Source: Morinoia aosen (lineage: Eukaryota > Arthropoda > Malacostraca > Amphipoda > Talitridae). From it: a DNA stretch of 64,000 bases. The notes under the pieces are model-generated. The model saw only the letters and a list, made by a program, of their open reading frames with translations. It was not told the origin of the DNA and ran no database searches. Below, one piece after another: positions 23,023 through 32,900 of this stretch; position 1 is the stretch's first letter, and every line of letters begins with the position of its first letter. The position numbers were made by a program, and so were the translations under genes. Where the stretch lies: positions 35,936,139 through 36,000,138 of the forward strand of contig CM059563.1 of the NCBI GenBank assembly GCA_030386875.1, written 5' to 3'.

Positions 23023-23247
23023 ATGTGTAGCGGGGGACACGGTCAACTCTGGCGGCCGCAGGAAACAACGATAGTTTTCGGAATCCGTGTACCGAAAGAA
23101 GTATTACAAGAAGCTTATTGCAAATTTAGATTGTTCCTGAACCTCGATTCCCCGTTGCGTACTCGAATTCAAGTGTATGAATCCGGAGAACACGTCGAAC
23201 TCGTGTTCATAATCAGAATCGCTGCATTCCCAGCGAACATCCGGTGA
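23023..23247 (+). CDS. GypB 74-aa accessory protein, unknown family
   Basis: First ATG after the predicted splice acceptor. No known domain recognised. After about 15 residues the chain alternates hydrophobic strands with one helix: Arg-Val-Pro-Lys-Glu near residue 23, Tyr 32, a Leu-rich helix end, then Pro-x-x-x-Arg-Ile and Gly-Glu-His near 54-56 followed by a hydrophobic strand. The ORF at 29459-29235 in the GypC leader shares, at matching spacing, Arg-(Ile/Val)-Pro-x-Glu, Tyr, two Leu, Pro-x-x-x-Arg and Gly-(Asp/Glu)-His. I infer homology by eye, at about a quarter identity over 45 residues. No signal peptide or membrane span, so it is probably cytosolic or nuclear. Confidence 0.55.
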   Translation: MCSGGHGQLWRPQETTIVFGIRVPKEVLQEAYCKFRLFLNLDSPLRTRIQVYESGEHVELVFIIRIAAFPANIR

Positions 23248-23399
23248 AGAATTACTTTTCTACATCAACGTGGTGCGCAGGGATAGGGGGGCGTGCTCAA
23301 CTGTACACATTAACCAACAATACTGTTGATTTATAAATTTATAATTTATTTATCACAATTTTAATCCCCGCGCTGTTAATCGCTTTGTGGCCTGCTAAG

Positions 23400-23726
23400 A
23401 TGGGCAATAAGGTTTCCAATGTTAATGTTGACACCATTTCAAATGCCATTAAGGCTAATAATGGTCAAATATCGGATGAACTAATCCGCCACACAGAGGA
23501 GACGACAGTCGACCTCATCCCTGATCGATTGAGTGACATAATGTTGCTCCTTTACACAGTAATCACAATTATAATTACCGTAATGGTTATTTATATTAAA
23601 CGAGATCTCAACAAAGTCGTGGGACGACTAAGCGGAGAGGACGTAGCTTTGCATCGATCTGCTTGGAAGGAGATCAGTAATAGTCCTAGGCAAGTAGTTG
23701 CACTACCACCTCAAGTTAGCGCGTAA
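23400..23726 (+). CDS. GypB small membrane protein (MGN protein), 108 aa
   Basis: Second ORF of the putative spliced message. The start is the first ATG of its frame, giving Met-Gly-Asn-Lys, a good N-myristoylation context. Residues 1-46 are hydrophilic with Val-Asp-Leu-Ile-Pro-Asp-Arg (37-43). Residues 47-66 are a strongly hydrophobic Ile/Leu/Val/Thr span, followed by Lys-Arg-Asp-Leu-Asn-Lys and a charged tail with Gly-Glu-Asp (79-81). It aligns along its length with the GypC protein, including the Ser-Asn-Ala / Thr-Asn-Ala motif near residue 14. There is no CX6C, furin site or cysteine pattern of a glycoprotein, so it is not an Env homologue. Likely membrane-associated; role unknown. Confidence 0.8.
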   Translation: MGNKVSNVNVDTISNAIKANNGQISDELIRHTEETTVDLIPDRLSDIMLLLYTVITIIITVMVIYIKRDLNKVVGRLSGEDVALHRSAWKEISNSPRQVVALPPQVSA

Positions 23727-24699
23727 CGTTACCACGCTAGACTCCCACATTCTAAATCTGAATACCATAGATCAGAGTATCATGTTCCGATTATCCAATC
23801 TGCAACGGAGTAGTAACCTTCCATTGTCTTAGATTAATTCTATTTTATACGGAAAAAATCTCTATTATATACGGATTATGTATTCTATTTTATAGATTAT
23901 TTTGTTCATGTATTCACGTGAAATATTGAGACGAAGTATTATATTGCGAATAAAAAAAAAAAAACAAATTGCACGCTTGTAGTTTAGTTGAATTGGAATA
24001 TGTTAATTTAAATCGTAGGACGATTTGCATCCTATTCTACTTTTACCTTGCCAATTGTGGTAATGTAATGTACTGTTTTGCGCATTGAATTGCATTGAAT
24101 TCGCATTGCATTGAAAATTCTGTTCTCGAAATATGTTAATATGTTAATCCAAAATAAAAATTTTGTTCTCGATTTGACGGTAGGTGTCCAGTTTGTTCAA
24201 GAAAGTGTACCTTATGGAAAGGATTTATAAGTACGCGTTTTGATGTTTGATTTTGATATTTTGATATGTTAATAAAATTGTGTGGTGTATCCATTTGTAT
24301 CCGAAATATCTGGAGTATCCAAGAATTCTAAGAATCAATTGATAAATAACTTGGTAATGAATGAACAAATTGTTTGAGCTAAGTGCGTAGAGTGATTATT
24401 TGGTTGATTTTGGGTAATAAATCTAGTATTGAATTGACACTAAAATATAATATTGACACTAAAAATAATGTTTAACAAGAAGTAGGATTGCCGTGAATTT
24501 TGTTGACTTTATGCTTTGCTAAGACAGAAAAAGCCATACCTGCCTACCTCCGTTCATTATTCGGAAGCCTTTAGTGTGTCATACGTTCTGATCTGTTCGA
24601 ATTGACTTGACGGATTGTAAGATTAATTGATAGTCAAGGGAAAATCAAAGTTACTTGAATAACGTTTAAAATTTTTATTGTCATAAAGAATTTTAGTAT
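23727..24699 (+). other. GypB 3' noncoding tail
   Basis: About 1 kb of A/T-rich sequence with no gene. Short repeats such as GCATTGAATT near 24085-24115 and ATATGTTAAT near 24118-24150 are present. Confidence 0.6.
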
Positions 24700-24712
24700 G
24701 GGGGGAGCATTA
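24700..24712 (+). promoter_or_regulatory. GypB polypurine tract
   Basis: GGGGGGAG followed by CATTA directly precedes the 3' LTR. GypC has a similar G-run at the same place. Confidence 0.75.
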
Positions 24713-25030
24713 TGTGCGCCCGCCGAGCAAATAAATAGACTCGGCAAGAGACATCGACGTTCATTAGAGGTGGTTTGCCGTAGAGGTCGCATTACAAACA
24801 GAAGCGTCGCTGTTCAGTAACGGAAGCTCGGCTGTCGAGAAAGCATCTGTAGAGATCACAGATGCGCTATAGAAGTAACGAGATTACCGTCCGATCTAAA
24901 GATTCTCTACCTATTACGAAGCCTGTGTCAACTCTGAAGTAACAATAAAGGATACCACGTTACTGCATCTGATTCACTCCCGAACCTCATTCGCGTTTGG
25001 TTACGACCTAATACTGAAAGGGTCGGAACA
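24713..25030 (+). repeat. GypB 3' LTR (318 bp)
   Basis: Same length and, by reading, same sequence as 15206-15523. Followed by the AAGT duplication at 25031-25034. Confidence 0.96.
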
Positions 25031-26917
25031 AAGTACTTCGTCGATGCGTGGAATGGGATAACATTCCTTGATAATTATTTCATTGAGTTCGCGGAAATCA
25101 ATCACGGGACGTATCTCGCCCGACTTTTTTTTAACAACAATTAAAGGAAAATTGTATTCAGAGCTCGATGGTTCAATTATTCCTTGATTCAACATCTGTT
25201 TATTGGCTTGCAACAATTCGTTTTGATACTTATGTGGAATTCGATATGGAGGGATGTTAAGTACTGGAACATCAGGTTTTAATTCAATAGCATGTCGCAT
25301 GACATTCGTGACTGCAATATTTTCGCCTTCGAGAGTAATTACGTCTCTAAAATCGTTTAATAAATTTATCAGTAATGGTTTAGCATCATCATTTTCACAA
25401 TTTACATCGTCACACGTCAGAGGACGTCTCTCGTTACTACCCCCTTCTGGGACAACATCTTTGTGTGCATTAATTCCAACTTCATCAACACGATTATCGT
25501 TACCACAATGCCTCGTTTCTACAGATACTAAACCAACGTCTTTACCAGAGATGGCATTGAAACTTCCACCATTAACACTGTCGACTTCGGGTAGATCCGC
25601 ATTATCTTGGGCATCACACAAATTTGCATCTCGCACAGCTTCGTGCACGGTAGACATGTAAATCTCGTGTTCAATTTCCATGTCGTCAATTTCTTCAATC
25701 GTACTTAACATCGTATTGTCGCTTATATATACCACGTCCTCCGAGACGTTCAAAAGCATTACAGGGACAAACCCATTTGACTTGATATCCACAACTGATT
25801 CGGCGACATAAATACCATTCGCGAGAATTGTCTTATTCATAATATACCTTCCGGGCTTAGCCTTTTTGACATACCCATTAATAACACGTAAACAATTTCT
25901 TGGCATTTCCACTGCTCCACAATGAACAACTATTTCTCGTTTTTTACTATATTTTAAACCTCTCGCATGTTCCTTAGTTTCACTTATTTTCTTCGCATGC
26001 TGTTTATTTTTTACTTTCCCATTATTTTCTCGCCCTGCCGTTGGGCCTGGGGTACCCCTCTCTTCTGCAGTATTTATCTCTAGACCATTTTTATCGCCAC
26101 TTTCCTGGCTCGCAATTTTTGATTCTCTCTGCTTCAGCAGATATTTCCTTATTTTCCTCCTATTCGCAAGCATGTCAGCCATTAGACATTCTGGATTACT
26201 TACAGTATTGAAAAATATCTCCTTCCTACTTTGCTCGTGCAATTCCTGCACATCATGAAACGGTACTTTTACGCCGTCGAGAACAATGAATCCTTCTTTG
26301 AAATTAATCACCGCATCTTGTAGAATATCCCTACCGAGGATTACATAATATTTAAATTCGCCATCTTTCAAAATCAAAGCGCTGGTATTGATTTCCTTAC
26401 TATTAGGCAGCGTAATACAAAGATCGAGTTCTCCTGATACCTGGCTTTTGGAATTTACACTCCGGATACTCAAGGCACTAGGCTTAATTCGCTCGTTTAT
26501 ACCTTTTAAATTCCGGTAACTCACTAAACATCTGTCGCTACCGCTGTCGATGAGAGCGCTCATCAATTTGTTATCATTACGTAATATAATTGTAGGCTTC
26601 TTAGAACGCCGTAATGAAAATAAACCATCGCTTTCTTTCCTTAAGCGACCTTCTTTCATTATCGTCGCTGACAAACAAACTTCTACAGGTAGTTCAGAAT
26701 TTGCACCTACATCAAGTTCTTGTTCACCTAGTAATTCGAATTTATTTTTACACAGGAAAAGCGGATCCACCACATCAGTCGACTTTATAATAGTATCTGG
26801 TTTCAACACCACATTTTTGGTGACGGGGATAGTAGCTGCAACCCCGGGCACTGGCAACTCCTTCTCTACTCCAAGACACTTTGAATTTTCCGATTTTTCT
26901 CCGTCTACTCTAAAAAA
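25031..26917 (-). pseudogene. pol: GypC pol, 5' part (protease to RT fingers), interrupted by GypB
   Basis: Entered from gag by -1 frameshift at 26917-26911, so no ATG is needed; the frame is open from there to the GypB junction. Protease Ile-Asp-Ser-Gly-Ser lies near 26551-26534. A ~300-residue linker includes a basic low-complexity part and a conserved segment around His-Cys-Gly-Ala-Val-Glu. RT starts near 25265 and reaches Pro-Arg-Ile-Asp-Glu-Val-Leu at the junction. The rest of RT continues at 15201. Without GypB the product would be about 1420 residues or more, a normal gypsy Pol length. Bases below 25031 belong to the GypB LTR. Confidence 0.92.
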
Positions 26918-28347
26918 TCTTCACCCTCGCAAGATGCAGCGTAGTACGCTTCACCTCGTCCTCTACTACGACCACGCGAATCACATTCACGTGCTAAATG
27001 GCCCGTCTTGCCACAAGTGTAGCAAGCATGACCGCGGAAATTTGATTTGCCTTGGCCTCTTTTAGTCGTGCACATACTTTGAACATGACCTGCGGTATTG
27101 CACAGTGAACAAAACGATTTAGATTTATCTTTAAGAGTCTGTTGTGGGTTAACTACCTGAACCTCGTGGCACTCCAAAGAACCTAAAGGTCGATCTCCAA
27201 AATATGAATATTGTCTCCCCCTTTGAATTCGAGCAGGTCTCCAATTGCTTCTGAAAAATGGCCTCCGACCTCGAAAACTTCGGTTGTTGTTTTGAGATGC
27301 ATAGTAAACTTCGGGAAACGAGTCCTTCTCGTCCCACTCACTCTCTTCAGGTACAACCGCAAGGTAAGTCTCTCTGGTTTGATACGTGGACTGGGTATTG
27401 TTTTTGCGCGCAATTATTTCTCTACCCTCAGGATTATTACGCACAGCGGAAACGAGACGAGCTAACAACTCTTCAGAGGTATTGAACGGCCTCGCGAAGA
27501 TTTTTTTACAAAAGTTCTCTTCTAAAAGAGGCCCGAGAACCGCTATAGCCAGACTGAAAACTACTAAGTCACCAGAGAATTTTTTTAATTCGTTTGTGTT
27601 CGTGCTAGCAATGACAAATGGATGTCTTTGTAATGCTACTTCTGTACTATTTAGAATGTGGTCACTCAAATTTCTTATTTTCGATATTGCCATAACCAAT
27701 TGGGCTGCCAGCCCTTCATTACGTAACAACCGTAACTGATTTAAATCGCACGCTAAGGCATGAACTGAACGCTCCCCCTTAGACACGTAGATATCATCTA
27801 AAATTTCGATAACCTGATCGAAGGAATAATGAACATCAGGGTTTACTAATTTCGTGACTACTCCATTAAAACCGCCAACACTTTTGTGTGCGCTTCACAC
27901 GAGTAACTCTTTTTTGGCGTCATCGGAAGTGACGTCGGGCAACAAGCACATGTATGATTTTAAGTTTGCGACATGCGTCCTAAAACTCTTTGTTTCACAA
28001 AAAATTGGGTCTCTGAGACGAGGTCTCCCACGGAACAAGGGAAGCTCTGCACTGGACAGTATAGTACTGCCCCTTTGTAAAGTTGTTGTTACACTACCAC
28101 CCGTCATCGGTCCACTAGAGGACGTCATTGTAGTAACACTTGGCGTACTGAACGACACAGTCTGCGTACTAACAGTGGTCGTGATTACCGTCGTGGTCTG
28201 TGGTCCAGACATAAACACACTTGATGGAGTATGTGCGCACGTACCAGGTAACGTACCACTAAATGCTGGAACAGAAACTCTTCCGCTACTAGTAGTTGTA
28301 CCCGTAGAACGGATAAATTCAGGTTCTGAATCAGAGTCTCCCATCAT
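26905..28347 (-). pseudogene. gag: GypC gag with one premature TGA
   Basis: The start is an ATG-ATG pair at 28347, giving Met-Met-Gly-Asp-Ser-Asp-Ser-Glu. A Thr/Val-rich linker, capsid-like helical region, Arg/Gly-rich tract and two zinc knuckles follow (CX2CX4HX4C near 27120-27075 and 27040-26990). The C-terminus is Glu-Asp-Phe-Leu-Glu at the slippery site. The only break is a TGA at 27897-27895; the frame continues unchanged on both sides and GypB has an Arg codon at this position, so a CGA-to-TGA (CpG) change is likely. 480 codons in all, close to GypB Gag. Confidence 0.92.
26911..26917 (-). promoter_or_regulatory. GypC -1 frameshift slippery site T TTT TTA
   Basis: Read on the - strand as gaT TTT TTA gag TAG, one codon before the gag stop. 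A -1 slip enters the open pol frame. Conserved with GypA and GypB. Confidence 0.82.
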
Positions 28348-29234
28348 TTATCGCAACAAGAAAACAAGTTTTTCGCACAATGAGAAAAAAAATTGAATTA
28401 CAATTGAAAAATGCCACAGTCCAACGCAAGATTCCTACGCCACAAAAAAAATAACACTGCAGAACCCTAAAAAATTTTACCTCGCAAAAAAATAATCACA
28501 TAACAGAACGCTAAAAACTCACGTCACACGGTGAAATCTCCATTAAAAATCACCGAAAATTGAAATCCAAAAAAAAATTTTTTCTTGCGACTAGCAAACC
28601 GAACCGAAACCAATTACTAACTAGGAACTCGTTACACGAATTCAATGGTATCGATCCCAACAATTTTTGAAACAACAAAAAGCAACAAAATAAAAACTGA
28701 CGAAGTCACGGAAAATTATCTAACAATCCCAAACAATAACATTATAGTTACAGAACACTCAACTGGGAATCAGCAACGCAGCTACGGCAGAGCAGCTCCT
28801 GCAGGCAGAGACGCCTCACAGCCGTCGCCAAGGTCGATCTGGTAGACTCCCCAGCAACAGCAACAGCAGTCGCTGCACAGCCTGTCTCAAGGTCGTCTGC
28901 GTAGCACAGGCACAGCCACGGCTGACGAGATTCAAGGTCGTACACGCAGCGCTGACACACAGCGGAGAATGATTGGAGCACGAGCACGTTCTTGGAGTGT
29001 TTACGTATGTTCACTGTTCCACACTGCGCGTAATCGCACAGCTTACTGTTAATGTATACGTATTAATTACGTTAACACAGCTTCAGGAGAAATTTGAAAC
29101 AACACTGTTCGGTATGTAATTTCCTATCACATACACAGTACACAATTGTTCTCGTAGAAACAGACACTGCAACAGTTCGTAGAATTGTTCTGAACTCAGC
29201 TACTTATGCAGACAACTGTCAAACGACCATGTCA
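28348..29234 (-). other. GypC leader, part next to gag
   Basis: A/T-rich with A-runs near gag. The stretch about 28750-28960 is GC-richer and contains CAG/ACAG-type short repeats. No gene supported. Confidence 0.5.
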
Positions 29235-29459
29235 CTATTTCCGATGGAAATTTACGCACAATTTCATAACGCAGTGATCTCCTTCCTGCTCCAGGTCGAC
29301 ACGCGCTTTGTAGGGCACTCCTAAGGGTATATGCAAATCCAAATTATAAGAATTCAGCATAGTTTCTTCAGGGATACGTTTTACTATGAATCTAAAAACG
29401 TTATTATATACTTGCGGTGCTTCTTCAATTTCTCTTCCCGTTGCCGCAGTATTCTTCAT
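29235..29459 (-). CDS. GypC 74-aa leader ORF, likely relative of the GypB accessory protein
   Basis: ATG start at 29459, stop at 29235, between the LTR and gag. No known domain. Residues from Arg-Ile-Pro-Glu-Glu onward align with the GypB 74-aa protein: shared Arg, Pro, Glu, Tyr, two Leu, Pro, Arg, Gly and His with one one-residue gap, and many conservative pairs such as Val/Ile, Lys/Arg and Asp/Glu. The position differs from GypB, where the ORF follows the splice acceptor; here it would be the first ORF of the full-length or leader exon. Its upstream location and small size allow the alternative that it is a chance ORF. Confidence 0.48.
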   Translation of the reverse strand: MKNTAATGREIEEAPQVYNNVFRFIVKRIPEETMLNSYNLDLHIPLGVPYKARVDLEQEGDHCVMKLCVNFHRK

Positions 29460-29674
29460 AGCAGAGTCGTCGAGTTTACCAAAAATATTTACGTCACACG
29501 AAGCGAAGCGTAGACCACCACACGTAGAACTTTAACTAACCTCCGTAGACACGCGATCTCCAAATCGCAGTCGATAAACCAGGCGGAAATTCCCGAGATC
29601 TTCAATCACCGTACTCGTTCCATCCAAATCACAGCACAAGCACCAAGTATAATTTCACGTCGTGGGTACGTACT
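29460..29674 (-). other. GypC leader, part next to the LTR
   Basis: About 215 bases between the primer-binding site and the 74-aa ORF. No feature seen beyond a GTGAGT donor-like hexamer at 29677-29672 overlapping the primer site. Confidence 0.4.
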
Positions 29675-29685
29675 CACTGCCACCA
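29675..29685 (-). promoter_or_regulatory. GypC primer-binding site
   Basis: On the - strand TGGTGGCAGTG starts three bases after the 5' LTR, the expected site for tRNA pairing. The tRNA species was not identified. Confidence 0.6.
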
Positions 29686-29688
29686 GTA

Positions 29689-29907
29689 TGCCGTATCTCA
29701 GGGTGGATAGTAAGTAGACGAGTAGAGGTTCAGCGTGTACTTGACGTAGAGACAGGACACCAAATGCGACTCCACAAGCCGCGCACGCTACTTTATACTA
29801 TCAAATTGCTGAGTAAGCATGCGCAATACGGCAAGACCGCGCCCAGGCGGAGCATTACCGTACATACGAACATGTGTACAGAGAAAGTGCGCAACCGCGA
29901 CGGCACA
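29689..29907 (-). repeat. GypC 5' LTR (219 bp)
   Basis: Pairs with 9710-9928 (two differences). The satellite resumes at 29908 with GAGGTGAAAAG, in register with the monomer cut at 9709. Confidence 0.95.
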
Positions 29908-32900
29908 GAGGTGAAAAGTTCATATTTAGCCGATTCCACGGTTGACAAAGATAAAAAGTGCGTTTTGGGCCGTTCCTAGGTCGAATGCGGTGAAAATCGC
30001 TTCTTATATTGTCTCTTCTGTCGAATACGTTGAAAATCACGTCCGTTACCGTTTGCCAAGGCGACCGGGGTCAAAAGTGCATATTTAGCCGATTCCACGG
30101 TCAACAGAGTTAATAAGCGAGTTTAGGGCCATTCCTAGGTCGAAGGCGGTGAAAATCCCGTTCTTTTCCGTTTGCCCAGCCGAAAGAGAAGAAAAGTGCA
30201 TTTAGAGCCGATTCCACGGTCAACAGAGCTAAAACGCACGTTGCATTCCTTTCCTCGGTCGAATGCGGTGAAAATCGCGTCTTATCTTGTTTCCTAGGTC
30301 GAATACAGTGAAAATCACGTCGTTTGCAGTTTGCTCAGGCGACAGAGGTGTAAAGTGCATATTCAACCGATTCCACGGTCGACAGAGCTAAAATGCGCGT
30401 TTTGTGCCATTCCTAAGTCAAATGCGATGAAAATCGCGTCTTATCTTGTTTCCTAGGTCGAATACAGTGAAAATCACGTCCTTTGCTGTTTGGCCAGGCA
30501 ACAGAGGTGAAAAGTGCATCTTGAGCCGATTCCACGGTCGACAGAACTGAATTGCGCGTTATGGGCCATTCCTTGGTCAAACGCGGTGAAAATTGCGTCT
30601 TAGGTTGTTCCCTACGTCGAATGCGGTGAAAATCGTGTTCTTTCCCGTTTGCCCAGTCGACAGAGGTGAAAAGTTTATATATAGCCAATTCCTCGGTCGA
30701 CAGAGCTAAAACGCGCGTTTTACGCCTTTCCTCGGTCGAATGCAGTGAAAATCGCTTCGTATCCTGATTTCTAGGTCGAATACAGTGAAAATCACGTCGT
30801 TTGCTGTTTGCCAAGGCGACAGAAGTGAAAAGTTCATATATAGCCGATTCGACGGTAGACAGAGCTTAAAAGCGCGTTTTAGGCCTTTCCTCGGTCGAAT
30901 GCGGTGAAAAATGCGTATTATCTTGTTTCCTAGGTCGAATACATTGAAAATCACGTCGTTTGCTATTTGCAAAGGCGATAGAGGTGAAAAGTACATTTAT
31001 AGCAGATTCCATTGTCTACAGAGCTGAACTGCGCGTTATGGGCCGTTCCTAGGTCAAATGCGGTGAAAATTGCGTCTTGTTTTGTTTCCTAGGTCGAATA
31101 CACTGAAAATCACGTCCTTTGCTATTTGCCCATGCGACAGAGGTAAAAAAGTGCAACTTGAGCCGCTTCCATGGTCGACATAGCTAAAATGCATGTTTTG
31201 GGCTATTCCTAGGTCGAATGCTGTGAAAATAGCATCCTAGGTTGTTTCCTAGGTCGAATGCGGTGAAAATCTTCTTCTTTTTTTGTTTACCCAGGCGACA
31301 GAGGTGAAAAGTGCATATTTAGCCAATTATTCCACGGTCGAAAGAGCTAAAAAGCGCGTTGTAGGCCTTTACTTGGTCGAATGCGGTGAAAATTGCGTCT
31401 TATCTTGTTTCCTAGGTCGAATACAGTGAAAATCACGTCGTTTGCTGTTTGCAAAGGCGATAGAGTTGATAAGAGCATATATAGCCGATGCCATTGTCGA
31501 CAGGGCTAAAATGCGCGTTATGGGCCGTTCCTATGTCAAATGCGGCGAAAATTGCGTCTTATTAGGTTTCATAGGTCGAATACACTGAAAATCACGTCCT
31601 TTGCTGTTTGCCCATGCGGCAAAGGTTAAAAGTGCAACTTGAGCCGCTTCCCACGGACGACATAGCTAAAATGCGTGTTTTGGGCCATTCCTAGTTCGAA
31701 TTCTGTGAAAATAGCGTCATAGGTTGTTTCCTAGGTCAATATTGAAATTTGCGTTCTTTTCCGTTTATCCAGGCGACAGAGGTTAAAAGTGTATATTTAG
31801 CCAATTCCACGGTCGACAGAGCTAAAAAGCGTGTTCTAGGCCTTTCCTCGGTCAAATGCGCTGAAAGTCGCGTCTTATCTTGTTTCCTAGGTCGAATACG
31901 GTGAAAATCACGTCGTTTGCTGTTTGCACAGGCGACAGAGGCGAAAAATTTATTTTGACCGATTCTACTGTCAAAAGAGCTAAATTGCTCGTTTTGGGCC
32001 ATTCCTAGGTCAAACGTGGTGAAAATCGCGTCTTGTCCTGTTTCCTAGGTCGAATTTAGTGAAAACCACGTCCTTTGTTAGTTGCCCCGGCGACAGGTGT
32101 GAAAAGTACAACTTGAGCTCTTCCACGGTCGACAGAGCTAAAATGCGTGCTTTGGGCCATTCCTAGGTCGAATGCGTTGAAAATTGCGTCCTAGGTTGTT
32201 TCCTAGGTCGAATGCGATGAAAATCGCGTCTTATCTTGTTTCCTAGGTCAAAAACAGTGAAAATCACGTCGTTTGCTGTTTGCCCAGGCGACAGAGGTGA
32301 AAAGTGCATATAGAGCCGATTCCACGGTCGACAGAACTAAAATGCGCATTTTGGGCCATTGCTAGGTCGAATGCGGTGAAAATCGCGTCCTAGGTTGTTT
32401 CCTAGGTCAAATGCGGTGAAAATCGCGTTCTTTTCCGTTTACTCAGTCGACAGAGGTGAAAAGTGAATATTTACCTGATTCCACGGTCGACAAAGCTAAA
32501 ATGCGCGTTTTGGGCCATTCCTATGTGAAATGCGGTTAAAATCGAGTCGTAGGTTGTTTCCTAGGTCGAATGCGGTGAAAATCGCGTTGTTTTTCGTTAA
32601 CCCAGGCGACATAGGTGAAAAATGCATATTTAGCTGATTCCACTGTCGACAGAGGTAAAATGCGCGTTATGGGCCATTCCTAGGTCGTATGCAGTGAAAA
32701 TCGCGTCGTAGGTTGTTTCCTAGGTCGAATGCGGTGAAATTCGCGTTCTTTTCCGTTTGCTCAGACGACAGATGTGAAAAGTGCATATATAGCCGATTCC
32801 ACGGTCGAAAGAGCTAAAAAGCGCGTTTTATGCCTTTCCTCGGACGAATGCGGTGAAAATCGCGTCTTATCTTGTTTCCTAGGTCGAATACAGTGAAAAT

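Larger units (their letters stand above)
15206..25030 (+). mobile_element. GypB: young full-length gypsy-type element nested in GypC
   Basis: 9825 bp with 318-bp LTRs that I read as identical over their whole length, TG...CA ends and an AAGT duplication. Order: LTR, leader with a strong 5' splice site, gag, slippery site, pol, splice acceptor, a 74-aa gene, the MGN gene, A/T-rich tail, polypurine tract, LTR. The only coding lesion I found is a 4-base tandem duplication in the integrase region. Identical LTRs indicate very recent insertion. The protein sequences are clearly diverged from GypA and GypC, so it is a separate family of the same clade. Confidence 0.96.
9710..29907 (-). mobile_element. 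GypC: gypsy-type LTR retrotransposon split by GypB
   Basis: Paired 219-bp LTRs begin TG and end CA on the + strand and bound the element. It is inserted in the satellite: the left flank ends ...ACAGAGGT and the right flank starts GAGGTGAAAAG, giving a probable GAGGT target duplication, with one ambiguous A at the left boundary. Without GypB the element is about 10.4 kb. Order on the - strand: LTR, leader with a small ORF, gag, pol, splice acceptor, MGN gene, long A/T-rich tail, polypurine tract, LTR. The LTRs differ at 2 of 219 positions, so the insertion is fairly young but older than GypB. Confidence 0.93.
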
